Shown: piece by piece, positions 23,505 through 34,432 of the stretch
Layout of the letters: each line of letters starts with the position of its first letter
How positions within the stretch are numbered: position 1 is the first letter of the stretch
Origin: Rhipidocladum racemiflorum
Taxonomy: Eukaryota; Streptophyta; Magnoliopsida; Poales; Poaceae
Assembly (NCBI GenBank): GCA_036346355.1
Contig: CM070577.1
Span: forward strand, 14,445,666-14,509,665
Reading direction: 5' to 3'
Length of the DNA: 64,000 nucleotides
Program-made: the position numbers and the translations under genes
Notes under the pieces: model-generated
Told to the model about the DNA's origin: nothing
The model's input: only the letters and a program-made list of their open reading frames with translations
The model's database searches: none

Positions 23505-24544
23505 CATGGTTTTCGTGAACTTTCTACGTGAATTTAACAGGGGCGTGTGTGCAGGCCTGCAGGGTGCAGCAGGTTTATGATTCGCCTTTCACTGCGATTT
23601 GCGCATGGACATGGGCGTCGATCCGATAAAATCGAACCTCTACTGGCAATAATTCTTCGATTTATTCCATGATATATAGTTGAACATTTGAACTACAAAT
23701 CCACACCACGGTGTATGTTGAAATTTTAAGCTTTGGTTTGATTGGTCCTGTTGTATTTTTTTATATATATATTTGGGCTCTCTTAGAATAAAATTATAAA
23801 TTTAGTCTACTTTTTCACATTATGGAAGCAACATCATGTGCGTAGAAGATAAAAAGCTACTGCGTACCCTAAACTTCGGTAATCGGTAGGGAGCTGCCGC
23901 GCATGCCTTCCTCGGTAGCTTTGGGAGTAGCACTTAATCAATTGATTAACTAAGGGACTAATCATCAAGGAATTGATTAATTAATCATTAATTAAGTGGT
24001 TGAATCGGCAAGGAAATTGCTACCGAGGAAGGCATGCTCAGTAGTGTCGAGCTTCTACTCCACGGTATGTGTGCTATCGAGTTTGAGGTATGTGATAGGT
24101 GATACGTATCATCTGCTGCTGATATTGCTTCTGCAGTAGGGAAAGAGACTAAATTTGCGATTTCGTTCGAATAAAAGCCAAATATGAAGAAAAAATATGA
24201 AGCATGGCCAATCAGGCCAAAGCAGCGTCATGCACCAACTTATATGCAGCATGCATATGAGAGGAAGAACTTTGAATGAATGAACTATGAACAATTGAGC
24301 TGCTGGCTCAGAAAAGGAAAGCGTGCTGTTAATATACAGCCAAATATCAAACTTTATTACATTAATGTTTTCCTATCTCGCATGTATACCCCTTGATTCC
24401 TTCATGTGCACCACTATATATGTCGAAATCTATATAATAAATTACTTCTGAACAAGATCAAAAGGATGAAAAATAAGGACATAAAAGATAAAACAAGAAC
24501 AAGAACAGCAGCAGCGAATCAACGAGAAGAGGAATTTAAATCAA
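23505..24544. other. Non-coding region downstream of the Dof gene, with a 19-bp inverted repeat
   Basis: No ORF of note. A perfect 19-bp inverted repeat, GCATGCCTTCCTCGGTAGC at 23901-23919 and its complement at 24019-24037, encloses 99 bp of TTAATTAA-rich sequence and could be the core of a small foldback element. The last few hundred bases should contain the 3' untranslated region of the Dof gene. Confidence 0.5.
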
Positions 24545-25462
24545 TTAAGGCCGGCAGAGAGCAGCTTCGAGTCCTTGGCAGCCCAACGCGTTGCTCCAAA
24601 CGTCGTCACCGCCGGAGACGCCGTCGTGTTGGAGGCTCATGTCGTCCTCGGGAAGCGAATCGAACGGCTCATATTTGGCCTCCTGATCCCACGTCGACGG
24701 CAGGATCAAGTCGCCACGGTACGTTGGCAGCACCAGCGACTCGTAGCAGCTCTGGTCCACGGCGAAGTTGAGCTCTGCAAGCGCCTGTGCACGCGCGTCC
24801 GCGCACTGCAGCATGGTTGCACCGGGCTCCGTGCTCGCCGGTCCGCACAGCTCGCCGAATCCGTCGTGGTTCGGACCGGACCGGACTGGCGGTGGCGCGC
24901 CCGGGCTCATGTCTGTACTCGACCGACTGGAGGCGTCGACCGACTCCGGTACGACGGCGCACTGCTCGACCAGAGGCTGATGATTCAAGAACTTGTCGTA
25001 CAGCAATGCCAGGTCAATCGTCGAGCCATCGGCCGCGGTGGGCTTGTCGGCTGACTCCGGCTGGCCCAGGTCGGCCGGGTTGCCAACCATGCCTTCCAGG
25101 AGAAGGTCAGGCCGGACCGGGCCGTGGAACCGGTGAGAGAACGCTGCACCGCGGGCCGCCGTGACCGTGTCAACCATGGACCGCACCGACTTGCCGCGCC
25201 GGTTCTTGCGGCACCCGCCGCCGACGGGCACGTTCCTGAGGGATCCGCCTTTGGTCCAGTACCGGCGGCAGCCCTTGCAGAAGTACCGGGGCTGGCTGAG
25301 GCTGTAGTTATTGTAGTAGCAGAACTTGGTGTTGGGCGAGTCGCACCGGGGGCAGTTGGGCGCCACCTCGACGTTCGGCCGGTACCGCCGGTGGTCGACC
25401 AGCACCGCCCGCCGTCCGGCCGCCGCGTAAGTCAGCATATTCTCGCATTGAGAAGTCAGCAT
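24545..25462 (-). CDS. Dof (C2C2) zinc-finger transcription factor
   Basis: DNA-binding transcription factor of the plant-specific Dof family, acting in the nucleus on AAAG-core promoter sites. The diagnostic CX2CX21CX2C finger is intact: counted from the upstream ATG at 25582, the cysteines are residues 77, 80, 102 and 105, in CPRCDSPNTKFCYYNNYSLS and FCKGC, followed by RRYWTKGGSLRNVPVGGGCR and a basic RKNRRGKS stretch. A long serine- and acid-rich C-terminal region follows. The open frame extends to an ATG at 25582, but a TATA box at 25606-25614 puts the transcription start near that codon, so I prefer the ATG at 25462 (an ATG at 25438 is also possible; all are before the finger). A CAG just before 25462 leaves an upstream intron possible. 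It resembles the Dof3.5-type subgroup, but I do not assign a symbol. This is the only clearly intact host gene here. Confidence 0.9.
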   Translation of the reverse strand: MLTSQCENMLTYAAAGRRAVLVDHRRYRPNVEVAPNCPRCDSPNTKFCYYNNYSLSQPRYFCKGCRRYWTKGGSLRNVPVGGGCRKNRRGKSVRSMVDTVTAARGAAFSHRFHGPVRPDLLLEGMVGNPADLGQPESADKPTAADGSTIDLALLYDKFLNHQPLVEQCAVVPESVDASSRSSTDMSPGAPPPVRSGPNHDGFGELCGPASTEPGATMLQCADARAQALAELNFAVDQSCYESLVLPTYRGDLILPSTWDQEAKYEPFDSLPEDDMSLQHDGVSGGDDVWSNALGCQGLEAALCRP

Positions 25463-25605
25463 CTGTGGCGACCAAGGGAATCGGTCGAAGAAGAGACCAG
25501 AGGAGATCAACAGGGAGACCTGAAGGAATGTAAGAATGCGGTGATGTGAGAGGATTTGGGAGCTCGCAGATGTGAGCTTCATTTGCGGGAAGGAGAGGAG
25601 AGGTG

Positions 25606-25614
25606 TATATATAT
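25606..25614 (-). promoter_or_regulatory. Probable TATA box of the Dof gene
   Basis: A TATATATAT run flanked by GC-richer sequence lies 24 bp upstream of the first in-frame ATG and about 145 bp upstream of the preferred start. CT/GA-rich sequence on both sides is common around plant core promoters. Confidence 0.5.
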
Positions 25615-25640
25615 GTGGGGAAGCTAAGTCTCTCTCTGTA

Positions 25641-25788
25641 TGTTTGGTTGTTTGAATAGAACTATTTTATTGTGGATAAATTTAAGCAATATTTTTTAGA
25701 TGCTGAAGCATCCTATTCATCCAAAATAATGAAACCAAATAGTATAACACCCTCTCATCCTATTTAACCTCATTCCATCAACCAAACA
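25641..25788. mobile_element. Tourist-like MITE in the Dof promoter region, 148 bp
   Basis: TGTTTGGTTG and CAACCAAACA form perfect 10-bp terminal inverted repeats. The reverse complement resembles the element at 55893-56042 (shared ATTTGGTT..ATTATTTTGG and GCATCT blocks), so both belong to one family. It lies roughly 60-200 bp upstream of the Dof ORF and could carry regulatory sequence. Confidence 0.75.
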
Positions 25789-27192
25789 CTTCGTAAGTGA
25801 AACCAGGGTGAGAGGTTTCCTTCGGTTGGTGATGCTGCATGTGCATGTGAGTTTGTGTTAATTAGTACATATAGATGTGGCTAAGTTGTTGCTAGGCAGG
25901 CGAGACTTAGAGGCAGTGACTCGATGGTATATATGATCTGTGGTAAAGAGGGGAAAAAATGGGCAAATCGAGAGGTACCATCCCCAACAACCAGTCTTTG
26001 TGCAGTCTCTTTCGTGGATACAGTGGTGCTGATGTCGCATAATGGCGCCATAACAAGCACAGTGCGATTCATTAATGGGGATGTAGAAAAATTTTCACGT
26101 TGAAAGAAAGCCTGAGCTGGAGGTTTAATTAGCGCTAAGATTGGCGTCAAGTCACGATCACGAAGGTTTAATACGTCGCGACTTTGGAGGAAGCAAAAGC
26201 GTACCATGTTTCGCCCATAGATGTCAAGATACAGGGATCCATCAGATACTCGTATATATGCGGCCGGTAGATACACGCGGTGTGCGTACGTGCGGACATG
26301 ATGCGGTTTGATTGTGCCATACAAATAACAAAAATAGTCCCCCTGGGAGCCTGCAGCGGACGGCTCGCGCTGCAGGCCGGCGTGCAGCGAGCAGTGCGCG
26401 TTGTAGGGCTAACCTGCAGCGGACGGCTCCACTGCAGGGGGCGACGGCGAGTTTGCATGTTTTTTTAGGCTTGCACTGGAGTGCTTCACTGCAAGCCGAT
26501 TTTTCCTTTTTTATTTTGGTTATTTGTTATTTGTTTTTTGTTTTTTGTTTTTTAGACTGCAAACCGGATTATTTTTTGTTTCGCTCGGTTTTGGAATTTT
26601 TACTGTTCTGGCCCCATAAAAAAAATTTGGTAGGCATATGAAATACCTCGTTGGTTCAGATGATGAAATATTTGAAAACGAATATATGCCTCCTTGATAG
26701 ACTACATTTTTTAATTGAATTGGTTTTGATGTTGGTGGTTTGGGATTTTGAAGACCTTAGAGCTACTTGTATTGTACTTTTAACAAATTTCAAATATATA
26801 TGTTGGATTTATGATGGCATGAAATCATTGTACATGACTATAAAGTTGTACATGTAATATACACCCACAAAAAAATTTTCTAGTTCCGCCACTGCTTTAT
26901 GGAGTGATAACCATGAAGTTGCACAAAAAAACGTATAAAAAATGAGAGAAGATAGATAATACATATGGAGCTGTTGCATGACATGACATAGAAAAAGAAG
27001 TAAATATACGTGATGCATACAACACGAACTAGATCACAATTGCAGTCAAAAGTATAACAAGGATAACTACATACATAAGCTTCTCTAAACACTTGATATG
27101 ATCTAAAATACACTCTACCTTAAATATGAGCATGTTAAGTTTCTGCTCGAGCATAGGGTTCATCCTCTACTCGAGCATAGGGTCCATACCCC
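25789..27192. other. Non-coding DNA with transposon remnants
   Basis: Contains GC-rich repeats of CTGCAGCGGACGGCTC near 26350 and 26425, T-rich runs, and at 26880-26894 the sequence CTAGTTCCGCCACTG, whose complement (CAGTGGCGGAACTAG) is a common fossil hAT-like end in grasses. The open frames up to 147 codons here have no domains. Confidence 0.4.
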
Positions 27193-27963
27193 TCAAGAAG
27201 GTTACCAGCACCGAAGTGATCAACTTTATTAATGAACACATCATACATCGGTTTGGTATTCCACAAACCATCACGACCGATCAAGAGACCGTGTTCATGT
27301 CCAATGAATTCCAAACCTTCACGAAGAGTCTGAGCATTAAGCTGCTTAATTCTTCACCCTATTGCGCTCAGGCTAACGGACAAGCCGAGTCACCCAATAA
27401 AACTCTAATCAAGCTGATAAAAAGAAAGATTGATGAAAAGCCAAGGAATTGGCACTCAGTATTGTCGGAGGCATTATGGGCACATCGGCTGGCATACCAC
27501 GGATCGACCAAGTTGTCCCTATTTCAGTTGGTATATGGGCAAGAAGTCGTACTAGCCGTGGAGATAAATATCGACTCCCTAAGGGTGGCCGGGCAAAATA
27601 GTTTGTCGGCTAATGAATACAGAAAACTTATGATCGATGGTCTAGACAATTTGGCGGAAACCAGATTGATTACATTAGATCGGCTTAAAAATAATAAAAA
27701 GAGGGTTGCCAGAGCATACAATAAGAAGGTAGTGCCAAAATCATTTGACAAAGCCGATTTAGTATAGAAAACTATACTGCCGATTGGATCTAAAGAAAGC
27801 CGATTCGGTAAATGGTCGCCAACGTGGGAATGACCATATAAAATAAATCGGCTAGTTGATGGTAATTCATACATACTTGAAACCCTCAAAAGATCGGTGC
27901 TACCAAAAGCAATCAATGGGAGATATTTGAAAGCGTATTACCCTAGCATATGGATCGGGTCAT
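27193..27963 (+). pseudogene. Gypsy integrase, C-terminal half
   Basis: Homology starts abruptly at IPLKKVTSTEVINFINEHII and includes the second catalytic Asp (ITTDQETVF) and the region of the third (GQAESPNKTLIKLIK), followed by the non-catalytic C-terminus with LPIGSKESRFGKWSPTWE and PKAINGRYLKAYYPSIW. A stop codon at about 27765 and another before PYKIN interrupt the end. The first catalytic Asp and zinc-binding N-terminus are missing. Integrase inserts retrotransposon cDNA into the genome; this copy cannot work. Confidence 0.85.
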
Positions 27964-28126
27964 GAGATAAAAGACTAGAGGGTTAATAAGAAAGCATATC
28001 GATTAAGCAGCCGATTACAATAAACAGTTTAGACAACCAATTCCGACCGTAGTACAAAAGCATCAGAAAAATCAATTAAACAGCCGATTTTTAGTAGCAT
28101 CACAGTTTAAACATCACCAAAGCAAA

Positions 28127-29409
28127 TTATAGCCCAGACCCAGGCAGCGTGGCCCCAAGACTCGACACTGCCGTCGTCGCTTTTCCGATGGTATCCTGGA
28201 CACCGTCTATTATTTGCTGGTCGTCTTTGGCGCTGCCGGGAATAGTGACCATCTTCGCAAACACCTTGCAGATCTGCCGTTTTTGACCTGCCAGTAAGGA
28301 AGTCGACTCAATAGCGCGCACTTGGCATTTGGTGAGCTGTTTGATAATTGTGGCCAGCTGTTCCTCAAGTGACTTCTTAGTCGATTCCAGTCCTTGGATT
28401 TTGCTTTTCACCAGCTTAAGGGCGGCAGCACCTTGATCGAATTCCTTTTTCTTCAACTTAGCATCGACCACCAATTCATCCAGAAGCTTTTGATCGGCTT
28501 GCTGCGCTTTCCTTTGGGCGATCCTGAACTTTGCGGCTTCCACCTCCTCCCTCCGATCGTCCAAATGACAAACATCTAAGAGCGCTTTCAGGGCCTCAGA
28601 AGGGAGATCAGCTTCGACCGCGGCCATGGCGTTTCTGAGTGGTTGTGTGTTAGCCAGGAGCTTCGCTTCAGTTTGCGTGACTTCATTGAAGAGGTAGTTG
28701 AGCCGTTCCTGCATGCCTGGCGCAGAGGTGACAACAGTCGACGCCACAACCGATGCATCAATGATTCTGCGGATGTCGGTTGGATAATCGTCCGTGGCCA
28801 TCACCTCAGGATCATCTAGCTAATCCAACGTGAAGCCCAGAAGATCGGCTGGATCCACCGACAGCACTAGGGAAGTAGGCGCGGCAGTCACTGGAGGCTG
28901 TACAATTGGGAGCGTCGGCGACAAGGACGGCGGGATGGCTGATGAAGTGCCTTGGATATCGGCCAAGATCCCGGCTATCTGCACCGATGGTGATGGTTGA
29001 TTCAAAACAGCACAGTTAGTAACAAGTTCGGATTTAAAGAAAAAGAGAGTCAAGACATAAGAAATTACCCCAGTAGTCGATCGACCTTGGGAGGTTTCGG
29101 CGCTGTGCTCCATGGACTTGGGAGACCTCTTCGCTGCAGACTTTGTTTTTGCTTTTTCTAGAAATCAAAATCGACCAAATAAGTATCGGCTAAAGGACGA
29201 TATTTAAAACTTTAGAAGTAAGGTTTACTTGTGGGGCGCTTCTTTTGGGCAAGATTTGAAAGTGATGGGCTATGGATGCCCAAGTTACCCGACGAGTAAC
29301 CTATGAGACCTGTTGCCTGATTTGCCCTCTTTTGACGACCGCTGCCGGACGGAGCAGATAGAGTTATGGGGTTGGCTACTTGCTTGCTAGTGTCTTTTGC
29401 AGTCTTGTC
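28127..29409 (-). pseudogene. Antisense spliced ORF of a Tat-like gypsy element, coiled-coil protein
   Basis: On the strand opposite to integrase, three exons fit: 29409-29229, 29157-29069 and 28978-28127, with GT donors and AG acceptors at each junction and the frame kept across both. The start lies further upstream and is cut off. The product has a basic Ser/Lys-rich N-terminal part (RSPKSMEHSAE), a Pro/Ser-rich middle and a C-terminal region of about 220 residues rich in Lys, Glu and Gln with heptad-like leucines (for example LLDELVVDAKLKKKEFDQG), probably coiled coil. A single in-frame TAG at 28820-28822 is the only stop in the last exon. Antisense ORFs at this position are known in Tat-lineage elements; function unknown. 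Confidence 0.65.
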
Positions 29410-29460
29410 CTACAAGGCAAGAAAAACTCAGTCTTGTCCTAATTTTCTTTCTGTCAAAAT

Positions 29461-30428
29461 TAGGTATACCGTGAGCTAGCTAGCAGAATTGTATCTCTCA
29501 CGAATTGTATCTCTTCATGGGGTTCCCAAAAGAATTGTCTCAGATCGAGGTACTCAGTTTACGTCGCAATTTTGGCAATGTCTTCACAAGGCCATGGAGA
29601 CTCAACTCTCATTTAGCACCGCCTATCATCCTCAAACTGATGGACAAGCGGAGAGAGTGAATCAAATTCTTGAGGATATGCTTAAGGCTTATGCCCTTAC
29701 ATACGGCAAGGATTGGGAGAAGTGCTTGCCACTCGCGGAGTTTTCCTACAATAACAGCTATCAAGCTAGTCTTCAAATGTCGCCTTTTGAAACTCTTTAT
29801 GGGAGGTCTTGTAGGACTCCACTCAATTGGTCCAAGTCTGGAGAAAGACCCATCTTTGTCCCAAACTTGGTCATCGAGGCAGAAGAGCGAGTATGGATGA
29901 TTCGAGAACGATTACGGATAGCGCAGTCTCGTCAAAAGAGCTATGCTGATCGCCGTCGTCGTGCTTTGACCTTTGAGGTAAATGATCATGTCTACCTCAA
30001 GGTTTCTCCGATGAAGGTATTCGTCGTTTCCAAGTTAAAGGAAAGCTAGCACCTCGCTACATCGGACCCTTCCGAGTCGTAGCAAAGCAAGGAGCTGTGG
30101 CATATCAATTGGAACTTCCACCTTCCCTCTCCGAGGTACATGATGTTTTTCATGTCTCTCAATTGAAGAAGTGCCTTCGTGTTCCGACCGAAGTTACAGA
30201 GTTGGATACTCTCGAGTTGCAACCCGATCTCTCATACAAGGAGTATCCCGTTTGCATCCTTGACGAGCAAGAGCGTGTCACTCGGAATCACACCATCAAA
30301 TTCTTCAAGGTTCAGTGAAGCAACCATACTCCCGATGATGCTACATGGGAGCGTGAAGATCACCTTCGAGCTAAGTACCCTCATCTCTTCACCGACGCAA
30401 ATCAATCTCGAGATCGAGATTCTCTTTA
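29461..30428 (+). pseudogene. Chromovirus integrase C-terminus and chromodomain remnant
   Basis: Integrase sequence from LAELYLSRIVSLHGVPKR includes IVSDRGTQFTSQFW (second Asp) and TDGQAERVNQILEDML (Glu), then LYGRSCRTPLNW. A frameshift near 30015 moves the GPY/F-like region (LAPRYIGPFRVV) to another frame; a chromodomain follows (CILDEQERVTRNHTIKFFKVQ region, 30247-30420). There the conserved Trp after KVQ is a TGA stop, and a second in-frame stop follows the final Leu. A stop codon is also present near the left edge. Chromodomains steer chromovirus integration to particular chromatin. Confidence 0.82.
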
Positions 30429-30442
30429 AGGGGGGTAGGTTT

Positions 30443-33400
30443 TGTGACAGCCCAAAATTGTGTAATAGCTAATTTGTGCATGGCATGCTCATATCATTCA
30501 TGTTAGAGGCATAATCAACACTTAATTAGGGTTATATAACTGCTAGCATCATTTTAGATAGATGAGTATGAATTTATAATGTCCATGAAACCTTAAAATT
30601 GCTACTCAATTATACCCAAACTTCATCCACCTATAGTCAATGACATATGGACCCCACTAGTAAGAGAGAGAGAGAGAATTCTGCACACAACCACCCCACC
30701 TTTCTCACTTTACCTACTCTTTACCTACTTTCTTACCTTTCTATGCCATGTGGGACCAATCCCCACATGTAAGGGATAGAAGGGCAGCCCCATATAAACT
30801 TTTCTTCACATTGGAGTCTCCTCCACACTCCATTCTTGCCCAGCCCAAGTCTGAAATTATGCTCAAGGAGAGAGCAAGAACACCTTCATCCTTTCCATTT
30901 CACCTCCTCAAATCTCTCTAAAGGCTGAGATTCAAGCTGTGCATGTTATACCATTTCGAAGCCAAGATCAAGAGCTTCACATCCATCCAATTGGATTCTT
31001 GAGGCACCAAAATTTGGGTGAGTTCTAATCACTCATTTGCTTCCCTTTTTCTGAAATTTTGTCACCTTGGACTCATTCCTCTCCTTTCCCTTGAAAATCA
31101 TGTTCACGTCGACGATCGGGCCGTCCATGTTAGCTTGCTAGCTTAAGAAGGAGGAGTTGAAGCTGCACAAGGAGTGAAGGCATTGCTTCCTCAAGCAAGG
31201 AGGAGGAGTTGATACCGGGAGAAGCACCCAAAGATCATCTTCATGGAGTCAACCTTCATCCCGTCGACGAACTGGCCTTCCACCGAGTGCAAGGACACCC
31301 TAGTGGTAAGTTTCCACCCCAAGTCACCTTTTTGGAGTATAGGAGCCCCTAGTGCAATAGCCATTTTCGGACAGAACCGCCAGTCCAGATAGTCCGGACA
31401 TTGGCCCGGACACTCCGGATGTGTCAGTACGAAATAGGAAACTGGAGCCGAGAGTGCCAGTCCGGATAGTCCGGACATCCATTCGGACAATCCGGATATG
31501 TTAGTAAGAAATAGGGAACTGGGACCGAGAAACCCAGCCTGGATAGTCCGGACCCCCATTCGGAAATTCCGGGTATGTCAGTGCGAAACGGAAAACTGAA
31601 CCAAGAAACCCAGCCCAGATACTCTGGGGTTCCATCCGGATAGTCCGGGGTACCCGAATACTCCGGGGTTAAACCCGGATACTCCGTGTTAGATAGCACT
31701 AGAGGACCGGAAAGGTTAGCTCGGATACTCCGGGTTGAAACTCGGATACTCCGGACCTAATTAGATAAAATGCTTCTCATATGCATGTTAGGATTAGAAG
31801 TATAATCATGATGCATATCATACATGAGTAAGCATGTTTCTTTATGGTTTATTGTTTGATTCTTATTTGGTGTTCATTTGAATTTGGATTTCTCGTTAGG
31901 TGTTGACGCTTCGGAAGCTACTCCCGAGCATGACTACGCCTACGATATCGAGAACGAGCAGCAAGGCACTACTTATACCTTGAACATCTTTGATCCCCTT
32001 AATTTCAAATAATGTTTGACGTTATTTTGTCAATTGCATGCTTATTTCCAATTATACCTATGCTGGGTAGAATGACTAGCTATGCCATGTTGATGTGATA
32101 TCCCTTTTCCATGTTCCTTTTGTAATCCATTGTCGCCCTAGGTGGTTGGTTTATTATTATATATGGGTTCGTACGAATTGCTTAGCCATGCTTAGAACGT
32201 CGCTAGAAACCGCGATAGATGGACTTAGTTCTTCGGTCGTAATGATCAAAGAATTATAATGATGATGATGGTTTAAATGGAGATTAGTGAGTATCAAAGT
32301 TGGCTAAGGACCTTAAGGATCAAATCCTTGTGCCATCTCACAAGTAACTATCGTGCGAACCACACGCTGTTTATGGGGCTGACTTAACCAAGTACTTATG
32401 TATGACTAGGGGTGTTTAAACCATATGCACCTCGGAATTCCTTGAACTCATTGGAGTGTCAAGGAAGGTCCGCCGGAATTCCTTGAACTTTGCGGAGTGT
32501 CAAGGAATGTCCTCAGAGTCCCTCGAACTTTGTGCGAGTTGGGGATGTCTAACAACGGGTGTACTCCTTGGTCCACACACACGGAGCACTGAGCACGCGG
32601 GATCAAGGGTCACAGTCACCCGGGTGGTTTAAATGCACTACCATGCATACTGGAAAATGGTTTTGTCACGTTTACCTCGGCCGGCACATCAAAGGAAATG
32701 TGCTCATAGCTTGGCTTACGAGTGTGGTGTGTCGTGTGGGTAAAGTCGTACCTATGCAGAGTTAAACTATTCGAATAGCCATATCCATGGTCAAGGACAA
32801 TTGCTTGTTGTTGTTAGCCACTAGGCGAGCATTAAGGACTTGGTAAGATGGATGTTGTGGGAAAAGTCTCATGAGTATTGGAGTACTCATGGGAGGTACT
32901 TCGCGAGTATTGGAGTACTCGTGGAAAGAACCTTGCGGGTATTGGAGTATCCATGAGTGTTGGTGAACACGAGCGTTGGACTCGTGGTTCGGAAAAATGC
33001 TTGGAGGCATGAAAAGGGTATGGTTATGATGACATTACATTATGTATTAGATTTTGTAAATGTTTACCAAATAGCAATTTCAATCTATACAAGTCTGTGA
33101 TTTTACTCAAGTGTTGCTTTATGCTGAAATTACCTATTGCCTTCCTTGATGTATCCACTTCATGTAAGTAGGATTCAATGAATGATTTATACTATTGTGC
33201 GAGTACACCTTTTGTACTCAATCGGATTGTCCACTTGCTGCAGGTGAGGATGAGGTGCTTCCCGTAGACTTTTACCGGGCAGATTTCGGTGACACTAACG
33301 TCTAGATGCGCATTCTTGCCTCCAGTCAGTTGCCTGAGGGTTTGGAGCATACTACGCTGGACATTACCTTTTGTCGTTTTGTTATATTTCCGCTGCTTGA

Positions 33401-33645
33401 TAATGTAATATTTTATGTATGTCGTTGTGAACCATGGTATCACTTTTGGTATGTATATAAATGTTTATGATCTTGTTATTGTGTATGCGCTGTGATACAA
33501 ACTGTCATGCATTGTCGCGCGTGTCGGTGAACTGTCCTGGGACCAACACGGGCATACATGCGAAACGCCCGAGGTTCCCTTGATTTACTCGATTTGTATT
33601 GTGCAATTGAGTAAATCTATGGAGTCCCGGGGACGGTTCCCCACA
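30443..33645 (+). repeat. Chromovirus 3' LTR, about 3.2 kb, with internal minisatellites
   Basis: Begins TGTGACAGCC directly after the polypurine tract; I place its end at CGGTTCCCCACA, but this is an inference because no second LTR is available. Inside are degenerate tandem units with a TAGTCCGGA core (31380-31760), a roughly 38-bp unit with GGAATTCCTTGAACT (32436-32545) and GTATTGGAGTACTC-containing units (32873-32965). An (AG)n tract is at 30664-30678. Confidence 0.6.
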
Positions 33646-33722
33646 GTTATATTCTGCCGAAAACATATCAGCCAATGTCTCTAGCTTGCCGGAAATATCA
33701 GATGCCAAATTTGGGTGTCAAC
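33646..33722. other. LTR-end-like remnant next to the chromovirus LTR
   Basis: Ends ATTTGGGTGTCAACA; the complement TGTTGACACCCAAAT resembles the start of many gypsy LTRs. It may be the rest of the Tat-like element cut by the chromovirus. The orientation and identity are not settled. Confidence 0.35.
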
Positions 33723-33953
33723 AATATTATATTAGTAGCATATGGTAAATATATTATACTAATAGTATATGGTGGATTGATAGTAATAAAAATTAAATAT
33801 AGTTATTGATTTATTGAGCTTATTCCTACTACTTTACTACCAGAGAAACAATAAATATATATCAACTAATATGATCTATTGGCTAAAAAGAATAAAAGTT
33901 CATATCAAATTTAGTGTACGGTAGGTAAACTCACTGCGTGACCCGTGTTAATT

Positions 33954-34421
33954 ACAATAAGACCACCTCAGCTTACTACAAGCCTGTACACATCAGTTTT
34001 GTCCTATGTGAAAGAGTGAGAAAAGGGGAGAGGGAAGAGAGCCGACTCATATTTAGTAGATAGCATCGCACAGGAAACAAGATAGATTATTTATGCACAA
34101 GAGAGAAAAGATACTTATTGCAGAGCGTCTAGAGAGAAATCTTTAAAGATAGCTATTGTACAGACTGGCTTTATTGCTTACTCTAGATGACATGGATGAG
34201 AGATGGAGTAAGTAGTAGCCAACTTGTACAATAGCTATCTTTAAAGGTTATCTGTGCAATAACTATATCTTCTTTCTTATACATAAATAATCTATCTTGC
34301 TCCCCATGTGATGATGGCTATTAAACAAGAGTTGGCCTTTTCTCTCTCCTTTTTTTCATTCTTCCACATAGGATAAAGCTGATGGGTACATGCTTATAGT
34401 AAGCTAATGTGGCATTATTGT
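33954..34421. mobile_element. Hairpin MITE, copy 1 (about 468 bp)
   Basis: The left arm (ACAATAAGACCACCTCAGC onward) and the right arm, read as complement, match over more than 55 bp with few changes, and complementarity continues toward the centre (GATAGCTATTGTACA about 34144 and TGTACAATAGCTATC at 34227). It could fold into a long hairpin. A related copy starts directly after it. Superfamily not assigned. Confidence 0.65.
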
Positions 34422-34432
34422 ACTTGCTCTTA

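Larger units (their letters stand above)
27193..29460 (+). mobile_element. Ty3/gypsy (Tat-like) retrotransposon fragment
   Basis: Truncated on the left inside integrase and on the right by the chromovirus fragment. It consists of the integrase C-terminal half, a spacer, and an oppositely oriented spliced ORF, the arrangement known from Tat-lineage (Retand/Grande-type) plant gypsy elements. No LTR is retained in this part. An LTR-like end at 33646-33722 may belong to it. The lineage is inferred from arrangement and protein resemblance. Confidence 0.7.
29461..33645 (+). mobile_element. Chromovirus (Ty3/gypsy, Tekay-like) 3' half with 3' LTR
   Basis: Starts in mid-integrase, continues through a chromodomain-type C-terminus to a purine tract AAGGGGGGTAGG at 30428-30439 and a 3' LTR beginning TGTGACAGCCCAAAATTG. 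The 5' LTR, gag, protease, RT and RNase H are absent, so the element was truncated, probably by a deletion that also removed part of the adjoining gypsy fragment. Confidence 0.75.

Noticed and set aside
24575..25549. Plus-strand ORFs of 120-160 codons
   Set aside because: Antisense shadows of the GC-rich Dof coding region.
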